Under the pieces are notes generated by a model, which worked only from the letters and a program-made list of their open reading frames with translations, did no database searches and was not told the DNA's origin. A program made the position numbers and the translations under genes. DNA of 64,000 bases from Pollutimonas bauzanensis (GTDB lineage Bacteria > Pseudomonadota > Gammaproteobacteria > Burkholderiales > Burkholderiaceae_B): NCBI RefSeq assembly GCF_900129885.1, contig NZ_FQXE01000002.1:186001-250000 (forward strand), in the 5' to 3' direction. Shown here one piece after another: positions 35,010-44,074 of this stretch; position 1 is the first letter of the stretch, and each line of letters starts with the position of its first letter.

Positions 35010-36188
35010 ATGCCAGAACAAGCAAACAAGGAAACGCCAAGCGCAAGGCCGTTCACCGGCCTCGTGGTGGTCGAGCTCGGACATAGCGTTGCCGCTCCTT
35101 TTGCCGGACAGATTCTTGGCGAACTGGGTGCCCGCGTCATCAAGATCGAGAAGCCAGGCGGAGACGACGCCCGGAAATGGGGACCGCCCTTCGTGGACGG
35201 GGCTTCCAGCATTTTCCAGGCGCTGAACCGCAATAAAGAATCGGTCGTATGCGACTTGCGCTCGCCTCAAGAGCGTGCGGGGCTCAAACAGTTCATCGCG
35301 GAGAACGCTGATGTCGTCCTGCAGAATCTTCGCCCCGGGCAAGTCAGCAAGCTTGGACTGGATGCTGACAGCCTCGCAAGCCTGAACCCTCGCCTCATCT
35401 ACTGCAATATGGGATCTTTTGGGCACGCCGGCCCCCTTGCCGACAAGCCTGGCTACGATCCCCTGATGCAGGCGTTCGGCGGCATCATGAGTACCACCGG
35501 GCATCCGGGCAACGCTTCCGTGCGTGTAGGCCCGTCCATCATCGACATGGGCACTGGCATGTGGGCGGTCATCGGCATTCTATCGGCGCTACACGAACGG
35601 CAGCTCACCGGCCGAGGCCGCACGGTGGATGTGTCTCTTTTCGAAACAGCGGCATGCTGGGTTTCACTGTTGGCTTCCCAGTACCTCATTTCGGGAGAAG
35701 TGCCGACTAAGCAAGGGTCGGGCGCAAGCAGCATCGTCCCGTACAAGGCCTATGCCACTCAGGATGGCGGTGAAATCGTGGTCGCTGCGGGAAGCGACGG
35801 TTTGTTCCAAAGGCTTGTGAATGAACTGGGAAGGCCGGAATGGGCGTCGGACCCCCGCTACATCGACAATCCATCCCGGGTTGCGAACCAGGCAGCGCTT
35901 TACCGGATGCTCGACGAAATCTTCATGGCCGGCACCGTCGAGCATTGGGTTGCGCGCATGGACGAGGCCGGCATTCCTTGCTCCCCGGTGCAAAACATCG
36001 CCCAGATGCTGGCCCATCCACAAACTGCCGCACTCGACCTGCTTCAGCGCATCCCCGGCACCGACATGAAGTTTCTCGGGCTTCCGCTGAGTTTCGACCG
36101 CCGGCGGCCCACGCCTGTGGGCGCGCCCCCTGCCTTGGGCGAACATACCGAATGCCTATTCAAAAACATGGAGCGTACCGAAACATGA
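35010..36188 (+). CDS. CaiB/BaiF family CoA-transferase
   Basis: A 392-residue class III CoA-transferase with opening FTGLVVVELGHSVAAPFAGQILGELGARVIKIE, LQNLRPG near 104, and the catalytic Asp179 in SIIDMGTG. It leads a five-gene operon (CoA-transferase, hydratase, HMG-CoA-lyase-like, acyl-CoA dehydrogenase, MmgE/PrpD) under the palindromic GntR site. It overlaps the hydratase start. It probably loads CoA on the TRAP-imported acid, in parallel with the ligase at 29297. Confidence 0.9.
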   Translation: MPEQANKETPSARPFTGLVVVELGHSVAAPFAGQILGELGARVIKIEKPGGDDARKWGPPFVDGASSIFQALNRNKESVVCDLRSPQERAGLKQFIAENADVVLQNLRPGQVSKLGLDADSLASLNPRLIYCNMGSFGHAGPLADKPGYDPLMQAFGGIMSTTGHPGNASVRVGPSIIDMGTGMWAVIGILSALHERQLTGRGRTVDVSLFETAACWVSLLASQYLISGEVPTKQGSGASSIVPYKAYATQDGGEIVVAAGSDGLFQRLVNELGRPEWASDPRYIDNPSRVANQAALYRMLDEIFMAGTVEHWVARMDEAGIPCSPVQNIAQMLAHPQTAALDLLQRIPGTDMKFLGLPLSFDRRRPTPVGAPPALGEHTECLFKNMERTET

Positions 36189-36985
36189 GCCTGCCCCCAT
36201 ACGAAACGCTGGAGACCGACGACACCACCGAGCCGCACATACTCGTGGTCACGCTCAATCGCCCTCAGGTCGCCAACGCCATCAACACACAAATGGGCCG
36301 GGATCTGCTCGATCTATGGACCCGCCTCACCGAGGATTCCGGCGACATCCGCTGCATCATCCTCACGGGCGCCGGCGATCGGATCTTCTGCGCCGGGGGA
36401 GACCTCAAGGAACGCAATGGCATGACGCGCGAACAATGGCAGCGCCAGCATGAGCTTTTCGAGCGCCAGTACTGGACGCTTGCCGACCTTCCTCTGCCTG
36501 TTATCGGCGCCATCAACGGCCATGCCTACGCAGGGGGCTTCGAGATGGCGTTGTCCTGCGACTTTGCCTACGCCGTCGATACAGCGCGCTTTGCGCTCAC
36601 TGAAGTTTCGCTTGGCATTATGCCCGGGGCAGGAGGAACACAGAACCTGCCACGCGCCATTGGCGAACGGCGCGCCAAGGAGATGCTGATGACCGCCAGG
36701 CCCATAAGCGCCAAGCAGGCGCTCGAGTGGGGTGTGCTGAACGAAGTCTGCGCTGCTTCAGACCTGATGCCCCGCGCGTTCGATACCGCCCGCGCCATTG
36801 CCCGGAACGCGCCGCTCTCGATCCGTCAAGTGAAGAAGTCAGTGCGCTACGGCATGCAGATGGAAATCAAGACGGCCTACCGTTTCGAGGTGGAGGCGTA
36901 CAACCATCTCGTTGAAACGGAAGACCGCTACGAAGGCGTGCGCGCATTCAACGAGAAGCGCGCGCCCGTGTTCAAAGGGCGGTAA
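36185..36985 (+). CDS. Enoyl-CoA hydratase/isomerase family protein
   Basis: A 266-residue crotonase with both hydratase glutamates: GGFEM (about residue 120) and LTEVSLGIMPGAGGTQ (about 140). The oxyanion segment is IFCAGGDLKERNG. The start at 36185 overlaps the CoA-transferase stop (ATGA). It should hydrate the enoyl-CoA made by the acyl-CoA dehydrogenase in the same operon. Confidence 0.9.
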   Translation: MSLPPYETLETDDTTEPHILVVTLNRPQVANAINTQMGRDLLDLWTRLTEDSGDIRCIILTGAGDRIFCAGGDLKERNGMTREQWQRQHELFERQYWTLADLPLPVIGAINGHAYAGGFEMALSCDFAYAVDTARFALTEVSLGIMPGAGGTQNLPRAIGERRAKEMLMTARPISAKQALEWGVLNEVCAASDLMPRAFDTARAIARNAPLSIRQVKKSVRYGMQMEIKTAYRFEVEAYNHLVETEDRYEGVRAFNEKRAPVFKGR

Positions 36986-37020
36986 ACCCTCGCCGCAACC
37001 TAAAAAGCCGAGGAGACACC

Positions 37021-37989
37021 ATGCAAAACATAGACGTATTCGTTCGCGAAGTCGGACTAAGGGACGGCCTTCAAATCCATCCCACCTTCATGCCCACGGA
37101 ACGCAAACTCGAGTGGATCCGTCAGGAGGCCGCTGCCGGGGTGGCCGAGATCGAGGTCACCTCTTATGTGCCGCGGACACTCATCCCCCAGTTCGCCGAT
37201 GCGGAAGAAGTCACCGTCAAAGCCTTGCAAGTTCCCGGCCTCACCGTGGCCGCGCTCATCCCTAATCTGCGCGGCGCGGAACGCGGTATAGAGCTGGGCG
37301 TACACAAGCTGAACTTCGTGATGTCGGTCAGCCGAACACATAATTTGAAGAATGTGCGCCGCGAACGGGAAGAGTCTTTGGCCGATTTCAAACGCATAGT
37401 CGCTCTCGCCCGCTCACAACCGGCGGAAAGCCGCCCTGTCATTGTGGGCGGCCTGGCTACTGCGCTGGGTTGTTCCTATGAGGGCCGGGTGCCGGTCGAT
37501 GATGTCGTCAAGTATGCCGTGGCGCTCGCCGAAGCGGGGGCGGACGAGATCGTCGTACCCGACACCGTCGGATATGCCGATCCAAACCAGGTACGACAAG
37601 TCTTCAAGGCGGTGCTGGCCGCAGTAGGAAACCTTCCGGTCGCAGCCCACTTCCATGACACGCGCGGGCTCGGGCTCGCCAATGTAAGCGCCGCCCTCGA
37701 TTGCGGCGTGCGCAGCTTTGATGCGTCGCTGGCCGGCATCGGCGGCTGTCCTTTTGCGCCGGGCGCCACAGGAAATATCGTTATGGACGATCTGTGCTTC
37801 ATGTTGGATTCCATGGGCCTGCGCACCGGTGTCGATCTCGAAAAACTGCTCGCAGTGCGACAAATCGTTAGTGAAACCTTGCCGGACATTCCCATGCAGG
37901 GCGCGCTCGCGCGAGCAGGCCTGCCCCGGAACTATCGCAGCGCCGCACAACGCCAAGCCGACTCCGAACGGCAACTTGTCGCCCAGTAG
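37021..37989 (+). CDS. Hydroxymethylglutaryl-CoA lyase family protein
   Basis: A 322-residue TIM-barrel lyase. It shows the DRE-TIM signature VREVGLRDGLQ with Arg14, metal ligands in HFHDTRG (His210, His212) and the HMG-CoA-lyase signature GIGGCPFAPGATGN with catalytic Cys243. Family members split 3-hydroxy-3-methyl dicarboxyl-CoA thioesters to acetyl-CoA and a keto acid. In this operon it would perform the carbon-carbon cleavage after hydration. HMG-CoA itself or a relative such as citramalyl-CoA are both possible. Confidence 0.87.
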   Translation: MQNIDVFVREVGLRDGLQIHPTFMPTERKLEWIRQEAAAGVAEIEVTSYVPRTLIPQFADAEEVTVKALQVPGLTVAALIPNLRGAERGIELGVHKLNFVMSVSRTHNLKNVRREREESLADFKRIVALARSQPAESRPVIVGGLATALGCSYEGRVPVDDVVKYAVALAEAGADEIVVPDTVGYADPNQVRQVFKAVLAAVGNLPVAAHFHDTRGLGLANVSAALDCGVRSFDASLAGIGGCPFAPGATGNIVMDDLCFMLDSMGLRTGVDLEKLLAVRQIVSETLPDIPMQGALARAGLPRNYRSAAQRQADSERQLVAQ

Positions 37990-38111
37990 CCGGCTGCGCC
38001 TGCTGGTATTCGGGCGCGCGTCGGATACGCCACAACGATGCGCTGCCATGGAACACGATAGAGGTCGCCGATTTCCACCCTGTCCCATCACACGACGAGA
38101 GGCTTGCATTC

Positions 38112-39302
38112 ATGAGCACCGCAACCCGGTATGAAGACGTCCATGTCCCCCTGGGCGAGGACTTTCTTGAGATTCGCGAAAGCGTGAGGCGAATTTGCGC
38201 CGACTACCCCGGCGCCTATTGGCGTCAGCTAGAAGCCGAGGAAGCTTACCCCACCGAATTCGTCCAGGCGCTCACCAATGCCGGCTATTTGGCTGCGCTG
38301 ATTCCAGAAGAGTATGGTGGAGCTGGCCTGCCGCTACGTGCGGCGGCCGTGATCCTCGAAGAAATTCACGCTTCCGGCTGCAACGCGGGCGCGTGCCATG
38401 CGCAGATGTACATCATGGGCACCTTGCTACGCCATGGCAGCGAAGAGCAGAAACAGAAATACTTGCCGAGTATCGCAAGCGGAGCGCTTCGCCTGCAGGC
38501 GTTCGGCGTGACAGAGCCCACTAGCGGCACGGACACCACCAAGCTCAAGACTCGCGCAGTGCGCGAGGGCGACTGCTATCGGCTTTATGGTCAGAAGGTT
38601 TGGACGTCGCGCGCGCTACACTCTGATCTCATGCTGGTTCTTGCAAGGACAACGCCCTTGGAGGATGTCACCAAGAAAACAGAGGGCCTGTCGGTATTCC
38701 TGGTCGACCTGCGCGAGACGCGCGGCAATGGATTGGAAATCAAGCCCTTGGCCGCAATGATCAACCACAACACGACCGAGGTCTTCTTCGACGGCGCGCG
38801 CGTGCCTGTTGAGAACCTCATCGGAGAAGAAGGGAAAGGCTTTCGATACATCCTGGATGGCATGAACGCAGAACGCATCCTGGTTTCATCAGAGGCACTA
38901 GGCGATGGCCGCTGGTTCATCAAGACCGCCTCCAACTATGCCTGCCAGCGAGTTGTCTTCGACCGTCCCATCGGACAGAATCAGGGCATACAGTTTCCCA
39001 TCGCGCGCGCGCATGCCGAGATCGAGGCCGCCGACCTGATGTTGCGCAAGGCCGCCGCCCTGTTCGCCGCCGGGCTGCCGTGCGGAGCAGCGGCCAACAT
39101 GGGGAAGATGCTAGCCTCTGAAGCGTCCTGGCATGCGGCCGAGGCCTGCCTGCAAACCCATGGAGGCTTTGGTTACGCGCGTGAATACGACGTTGAAAGA
39201 AAGTGGCGGGAAACCCGGCTGATGCAAATCGCCCCTATCTCAACGAATCTCATCCTGGCCTACATCGGAGAACATATCCTCGGTATGCCAAGGTCCTATT
39301 AG
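38112..39302 (+). CDS. Acyl-CoA dehydrogenase
   Basis: A 396-residue flavoprotein of the acyl-CoA dehydrogenase fold. FAD-binding blocks LQAFGVTEPTSGTDTTKLKT (about 137-156) and QTHGGFGYAREYDVERKWRETRL (about 346-368) are clear. At the place of the usual catalytic Glu (QIYEGT) it reads MQIAPISTN, so the base must come from elsewhere, as in related subfamilies. It would introduce the double bond used by the hydratase. A 122-base spacer separates it from the lyase gene. Confidence 0.87.
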   Translation: MSTATRYEDVHVPLGEDFLEIRESVRRICADYPGAYWRQLEAEEAYPTEFVQALTNAGYLAALIPEEYGGAGLPLRAAAVILEEIHASGCNAGACHAQMYIMGTLLRHGSEEQKQKYLPSIASGALRLQAFGVTEPTSGTDTTKLKTRAVREGDCYRLYGQKVWTSRALHSDLMLVLARTTPLEDVTKKTEGLSVFLVDLRETRGNGLEIKPLAAMINHNTTEVFFDGARVPVENLIGEEGKGFRYILDGMNAERILVSSEALGDGRWFIKTASNYACQRVVFDRPIGQNQGIQFPIARAHAEIEAADLMLRKAAALFAAGLPCGAAANMGKMLASEASWHAAEACLQTHGGFGYAREYDVERKWRETRLMQIAPISTNLILAYIGEHILGMPRSY

Positions 39303-39375
39303 GAAGTAGCAAGGCATTAACACTGTCGCCCCGCACCGGGCGGCGTCACCTCAGTTTTGTTCAAAGGAGCTCACC

Positions 39376-40743
39376 ATGGCCGGCTTGACAGACAGTCTCT
39401 CCCGCTTTGCTTCCAACCCTGGCTTCGCCACGCTTCCCGGCTCGGCAAGCGCAGTCATCAAGACCGGCTTCACTGACACGATTGCCACCATGATTGCGGG
39501 GCGCGATACAGAAGTTGTCCAAATCTTGCGCGAATTCGTACGTCAGCGGCAGTCCAGCGCCAGCGAAGCGCAGGTGCTTTTCATTGGCGAGCAAGTCGCC
39601 AGCAACGATGCGGCACTCATCAATGGTACCGCCGCCCACGCGCTCGACTATGATGACGTGGCGCTGGGCGGCCATCCCAGCACGGTGCTTGTACCCGCCA
39701 TTTTGGCGGAGGCCGAGCGTCTGGACGCCTGCGGCGCGGATGTCATGCGCGCTTACCTCGTGGGTTACGAGATCTGGGCTGAACTTTCTCGGCGCGAGCC
39801 CGACCCCTACCACCTGAAAGGCTGGCATCCCACCGCGGTGCTGGGCACAGTCGGGGCCGCCGGCGCTGTGGCCTGGCTTAACAGGCTATCTCCCGAACAT
39901 TGCCGCCATGCCATTTCCCTTGCCGCGAGCATGGCCTGCGGCCTGGTGGCCAACTTCGGCACGATGACCAAGCCCCTACATGCAGGCAGGGCGGCGTCCA
40001 GCGCCGTTGATGCCGTAAGGCTGGCCAGCGCCGGCCTCACTGCCGCACCGGACGCGATTGAGCGTCACGCCGGTTATCTTGCAGCGCTTTCACCCAAAGG
40101 GGCTGCCGATTTGTCCGACGCTGTTGAGCTCGGAGAACGGCTGCGCATTCTCGAATCCGGTCTCTCCATAAAGAAGTATCCCATGTGTTACTCGACCCAC
40201 CGCGTGGTTGACGGAGTCCTGGACCTCGTAGAGAAGCACGGCATCCGGCCGGCCGACGTGGAAACGGTGGACGCCACCATCGGAGTCAGCCAGGCGTCGA
40301 TGTTGCGAAATCATTCTCCGGCAACCGGACTGGAAGCGAAGTTCAGCCTGGAGTTTTCCGTGGCGGCCGCCCTGATCTCGCAGAAAGTGGGGCTGACAGA
40401 ACTGACAGACAATTATGTGCGCCGATCCGATGTACGTGAACTCATGGGTAAAGTGCGCATCCACACCAGCGAATCCAGTTGCCCCATCGAACCCGTCTTT
40501 GCCCTGAGCGATCAGGTCACTATTACCTTGAAAGATGGCAGACGGCTCGAATCGGGCGACATCCGATTTGCGCGGGGAAATGCGTTGCTACCTCTGCAAG
40601 ACCATGAGCTTAAAGCCAAATTCCTGGATTGTTGCGCAAGTGCGGAATTGGATGCCGACCAGCTGTACACTCGGCTGAACAGCCTGGAGACTCTCAAGAG
40701 CATTCGGGAATTAGCAGTCTTCAGCGAACTGACCACTGTCTGA
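39376..40743 (+). CDS. MmgE/PrpD family protein
   Basis: A 455-residue member of the 2-methylcitrate dehydratase/cis-aconitate decarboxylase family. Signature blocks are NGTAAHALDYDDVALGGHPSTVLVPAILA (about 84-112), GWHPTAVLGTVGAAGA (about 151-166) and KKYPMCYSTHRVVDGVLDLV (about 265-284). Such enzymes dehydrate or decarboxylate tricarboxylates. It ends the GntR-controlled operon, pointing to a branched di- or tricarboxylate as substrate. AAAGGAGCTCACC precedes the ATG. Confidence 0.88.
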   Translation: MAGLTDSLSRFASNPGFATLPGSASAVIKTGFTDTIATMIAGRDTEVVQILREFVRQRQSSASEAQVLFIGEQVASNDAALINGTAAHALDYDDVALGGHPSTVLVPAILAEAERLDACGADVMRAYLVGYEIWAELSRREPDPYHLKGWHPTAVLGTVGAAGAVAWLNRLSPEHCRHAISLAASMACGLVANFGTMTKPLHAGRAASSAVDAVRLASAGLTAAPDAIERHAGYLAALSPKGAADLSDAVELGERLRILESGLSIKKYPMCYSTHRVVDGVLDLVEKHGIRPADVETVDATIGVSQASMLRNHSPATGLEAKFSLEFSVAAALISQKVGLTELTDNYVRRSDVRELMGKVRIHTSESSCPIEPVFALSDQVTITLKDGRRLESGDIRFARGNALLPLQDHELKAKFLDCCASAELDADQLYTRLNSLETLKSIRELAVFSELTTV

Positions 40744-40801
40744 AAATGGCCGCCGCAGAGGGTTGCAATGCTGAGCAGCGCGACAACCCTGCGGCTATCG
40801 C

Positions 40802-41773
40802 CTATTGCTTGCCCTTGATGGAACCGATAGCCTTGGTGAATAGCTGGTTTTGTTTGCTTAGGTAGTCGCCGTAGTCCTTGGGGCTCATTACGCTGACTTC
40901 GGCTCCCAGTGTAGTCATGGCCGCGGTGATCTCCGCGCCATGTTCCGCCACCGCCTTCGCGGCGGCTTGGTAGATCGTTTCGATCACTTGGGGTGGCGTG
41001 CCTTTCGGCGCCATCAGGCCATAGATGGTCGGGCTGCCAACGTCGAAACCCTGCTCGCGCAAAGTCGGAACGTCCGGATAGACCGAGAGGCGCTTGTCGC
41101 TGAAGATGGCCAGCGCACGGAGGGAGCCTGACTCGATGTGGGCCTGGGCGGGGCCTACCGCCGATACAGCCATCTCAGTATGGCCCCCCAGCAATGCCGT
41201 AATCGCAGGCGCGCTGCCCTGAAAAGGGATATGCAGCAATTCGATCTTTGCCGCATCCGCGAAGCTCTCGCCCAGAAGGTGGCTGATGCCCAGGGCGCCG
41301 GAAGTACCGTAAGAAATAGAGGCCGGCTTTTCCTTGGCCGCCGCAACAACGTCGGCCAGCGTTTTGTATTTCGACTTGGCCGGGACGACTATCATCATTC
41401 CGCCGAGCGAGATGCCGGCCACGGGCTCGAAGGAGGACAAAGAATATTTAACCTCTTTGTTGGCCAGGGGGACGATCACCGTTGCGCCAGGTGAACTGCC
41501 CACAATGGTGTAGCCGTCAGCCGGAGACGATGCCGTGAAGCCCGCGCCCACGCCGCCGCCGGCTCCGGGCTTGTAGTTCATCACTATCGTGTGGCCCAGA
41601 TACTGCCCCATCTGGTTCGTGATAGGGCGCAGCATCGTGTCGGTATCCCCAGGAGCAAATGGAATAACCAGCTGAATAGGCTTGGCGGGATAGGCCTCGT
41701 CGGCAGGTGCCGGTGAGCTGAACGTCAAGCTGATAATAAGGGTAGCGGCAGCAGAACCAATGAAGTTACGCAT
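40802..41773 (-). CDS. Bug/TctC-family periplasmic receptor
   Basis: A 323-residue exported protein with a signal peptide ending near SPAPADEA (residue about 25) and the family opening YPAKPIQLVIPFAPGDTDT. The usual Gly-Gly in the PxGG motif is changed to GD, and LLHIPFQGSAPAITALLGG is retained. It ends the minus-strand operon of two SDRs and a CMD protein, presumably as its uptake component. Confidence 0.9.
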   Translation of the reverse strand: MRNFIGSAAATLIISLTFSSPAPADEAYPAKPIQLVIPFAPGDTDTMLRPITNQMGQYLGHTIVMNYKPGAGGGVGAGFTASSPADGYTIVGSSPGATVIVPLANKEVKYSLSSFEPVAGISLGGMMIVVPAKSKYKTLADVVAAAKEKPASISYGTSGALGISHLLGESFADAAKIELLHIPFQGSAPAITALLGGHTEMAVSAVGPAQAHIESGSLRALAIFSDKRLSVYPDVPTLREQGFDVGSPTIYGLMAPKGTPPQVIETIYQAAAKAVAEHGAEITAAMTTLGAEVSVMSPKDYGDYLSKQNQLFTKAIGSIKGKQ

Positions 41774-41820
41774 AGTTGTCTCCTAATCGTTATAGTGGTT
41801 GCGTGATTGACCAGCGCTTG

Positions 41821-42333
41821 CTATTCGTGATCGACTTGGATGGCCTCCAGGAAACGGGAAACCATGTTGTATGCGGCGATGGTCGCCGTGATTTCGACAA
41901 TTTCCTTGTCGTTGAAAAATTTCCTGATAGCCGCGAACGTTGTGTCTTTGACACGGATGTCGCGTGTCATTTCATCGCAATAGAGGATCGTGGCGCGTTC
42001 CTGTTCATCGAACAGGCGCAAGTCATCCGCTTTCAGTCCATCGACTTGCGCTTGTGTGCAGCCTTCCTTGATTGCAATGGGAAGGTGCTGTTCAAATTCG
42101 TAGTCGGCTTTATTCAATACAGCCACACGCATTATCAGAAGTTCGCGGATCTTCGGCGAGAGGCCGCTTTTCTGGCGGATGGCGGTAAGGTAGTTGAGCC
42201 AGCCTTCAGCCACAGGCGTGCTATTGAGCAGCATTTTGTAGAGATTGGGTACGCTCGAGCGCTCATTCTGGATTCGCTCGACCAGGGGCTTGATGACTGG
42301 ATTTGTAATATCCGCATAATTGATTCGTGCCAT
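41821..42333 (-). CDS. Carboxymuconolactone decarboxylase (CMD) family protein
   Basis: A 170-residue CMD/AhpD-like protein with SPKIRELLIMRVAVLNKADYEFEQHLPIAIKEG, where CMD proteins carry the E-x-H core. The Cys-x-x-Cys of AhpD is absent, so it is not a peroxidase-type member. It sits between the SDR pair and the Bug gene; a lactone- or dehydration-type step on the oxidised substrate is a reasonable guess. Confidence 0.82.
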   Translation of the reverse strand: MARINYADITNPVIKPLVERIQNERSSVPNLYKMLLNSTPVAEGWLNYLTAIRQKSGLSPKIRELLIMRVAVLNKADYEFEQHLPIAIKEGCTQAQVDGLKADDLRLFDEQERATILYCDEMTRDIRVKDTTFAAIRKFFNDKEIVEITATIAAYNMVSRFLEAIQVDHE

Positions 42334-42354
42334 GCTTATCTTCCTTTTTCAAAA

Positions 42355-43173
42355 CTAATCGCAACGGGCGCTCATGCCGCCATCCACCACCAATTCGGTT
42401 CCGGTGATGAACCGGGCTTCATCCGACGCCAAGAACAAAACCGCATTGGCCGTGTCGGTGCCGTCCCCCATGAATGGCAGAGGAATTCGCTTCTGCCGTA
42501 TCTGCAGCAAAGCCTCGACGTCGCCCCGTGATTGCTGTTTTGCCAGAAATGCATCGACGAGCGGCGTGTGCAATTGGCCAGGCAAGACAGAATTAATGCG
42601 TATGCCTTTCTTCGCGAATTCGACGGCGGCAACTTTCCCGTACTGGATCACACCGGCCTTTGCCGCGGCATATCCCACTTGAGCGGCGCCCGTCCAGCGT
42701 ATGCCGGATGTCGATGACACGTTGACGATCGCGCCGCGCCCTTGCTTTTCCATCACGGGAAGAACTTGTCTGCATGTGAGGAAAACCGATGAGAGGTTGA
42801 TCTCGAGCTGTTTGCGCCAGTCATCTTCGGAGAGTTCGGTAGCCCCGCCTGGAATTGGAGCCCCTACGTTATTGACGAGGATGTCGATCCTTCCGTGGGA
42901 CTGAAGGACTTTCTGGATCAATTCTTCGACCTGACTTGAATCGGTAACGTCGCATATTTGGGGCTCGATGCGGGATCTGGACCCGCCGGCCATTTCCAAC
43001 GTCTCCGGAAGCGATTCGGGATTTTTGTCTACCGCGATCACCGTCGCGCCTTCTTGGGCAAATCGGACGGCAATGGCACGGCCGTTTCCCCATCCAGGGC
43101 CAACGCAGCCAGCCCCCATGATGATCGCCACTTTATTCGCCAGCCGCCCGGAGCCTGCGCTTGGATTGTTCAT
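42355..43173 (-). CDS. Short-chain dehydrogenase with extended Gly loop
   Basis: A 272-residue SDR. The nucleotide loop reads GAGCVGPGWGNGRAIA (about 20-35), longer than the usual TGxxxGxG. NNVGAP, catalytic Ser near 150 and GYAAAK (Tyr-x-x-x-Lys, about 168) are all present. The adjacent SDR shares the same GWGNG insertion, so the two are a tandem duplication with diverged specificity. It is probably cotranscribed with that gene (16-base gap). Confidence 0.87.
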   Translation of the reverse strand: MNNPSAGSGRLANKVAIIMGAGCVGPGWGNGRAIAVRFAQEGATVIAVDKNPESLPETLEMAGGSRSRIEPQICDVTDSSQVEELIQKVLQSHGRIDILVNNVGAPIPGGATELSEDDWRKQLEINLSSVFLTCRQVLPVMEKQGRGAIVNVSSTSGIRWTGAAQVGYAAAKAGVIQYGKVAAVEFAKKGIRINSVLPGQLHTPLVDAFLAKQQSRGDVEALLQIRQKRIPLPFMGDGTDTANAVLFLASDEARFITGTELVVDGGMSARCD

Positions 43174-43189
43174 ATTGCTTCCTTGCCGG

Positions 43190-43984
43190 CTAGCGTGTAG
43201 CCATGGTGATGCCGCCGTCCACGATCAACTGCTGGCCTGTGATGTATTTGCTTTCGTCGCTCGCCAAGAAAGCCACCGCATTGGCAACATCCCAGCTGTC
43301 TCCCATCTTGCCGGTGGGCACTTGATTGTGGCGATGGGCAACAAAGCCTTCGAAATCGCCGCCCGCGTATTTAGTTGCCAGGCGCTCGACCAGAGGAGTG
43401 AACATCAGGCCCGGCACGACAGAATTCAGGCGGATGCCATCTTTTGCGTAAATGACAGCGGTGGTCGCGGTCATCTGCATCAGCGCGGCCTTTGCCGCGG
43501 CATATCCCACCTGGGGCTTTCCCGCATACCTCAGGCCGGCTATGGATGATATGTTGATGATCGAGCCGCCACCAGCGGCTTGCATCAGGGGGATGACATG
43601 CTTGCAGCAAAGAAATGAGGAAGTCAAATTCACCTGCAACTGATCATTCCAGGTTTCCTCGGACATGGTGACCGGGTCGCCCGGCTCCGATCTGCCAACA
43701 TTGTTTACGAGGATGTCTATGCGCCCATAGGCATCCATGCAGGCTTTGACCAGGGCCGCGACTTGCCGGGAGTCTGTGACATCGCACTGCCGAACGTGAA
43801 TCTTCCCTCCCTCGTCACTAATGACTTTGGCGGATTGCTGAGCCGCTTCGATGCTCAGATCGCAGCCGTATATTGATGCGCCTTGCCTGGCCAGGACAGC
43901 CGCCGCAGCCTTGCCGTTCCCCCAGCCATCACCGATCGTTCCACAGCCGGTTACGATGGCGACTTTTCCATTAAGACGAAACAT
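43190..43984 (-). CDS. Short-chain dehydrogenase with extended Gly loop, paralogue
   Basis: A 264-residue SDR with loop TGCGTIGDGWGNGKAAA (about 12-28), NNVGRSEPG, Ser in ISSIAGLRYAGKPQ and GYAAAK (Tyr-x-x-x-Lys). It ends ITGQQLIVDGGITM. It is first in the operon controlled from the divergent lysR gene. Two inverted repeats lie in its leader. Confidence 0.87.
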   Translation of the reverse strand: MFRLNGKVAIVTGCGTIGDGWGNGKAAAAVLARQGASIYGCDLSIEAAQQSAKVISDEGGKIHVRQCDVTDSRQVAALVKACMDAYGRIDILVNNVGRSEPGDPVTMSEETWNDQLQVNLTSSFLCCKHVIPLMQAAGGGSIINISSIAGLRYAGKPQVGYAAAKAALMQMTATTAVIYAKDGIRLNSVVPGLMFTPLVERLATKYAGGDFEGFVAHRHNQVPTGKMGDSWDVANAVAFLASDESKYITGQQLIVDGGITMATR

Positions 43985-43990
43985 TTGACC

Positions 43991-44007
43991 TCCAGAAGTT
44001 TTCTGGA
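43991..44007. repeat. Perfect inverted repeat TCCAGAA-N3-TTCTGGA
   Basis: TCCAGAAGTTTTCTGGA lies just upstream of the SDR start, covering its ribosome-site region. It could be an operator or an mRNA hairpin that limits translation. Confidence 0.45.
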
Positions 44008-44038
44008 ATCAAGAGTAACGGGGCCCGCGGAAGAAGTT

Positions 44039-44057
44039 AAGTTCCAATTTAAAACTT
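44039..44057. promoter_or_regulatory. Candidate LysR site AAGTT-N9-AACTT
   Basis: AAGTTCCAATTTAAAACTT is an inverted repeat with 5-bp arms in the short region between the divergent SDR and lysR genes, 17 bases before the lysR start, where a LysR site is expected. Confidence 0.4.
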
Positions 44058-44074
44058 ATTGATAGACAAAACGA

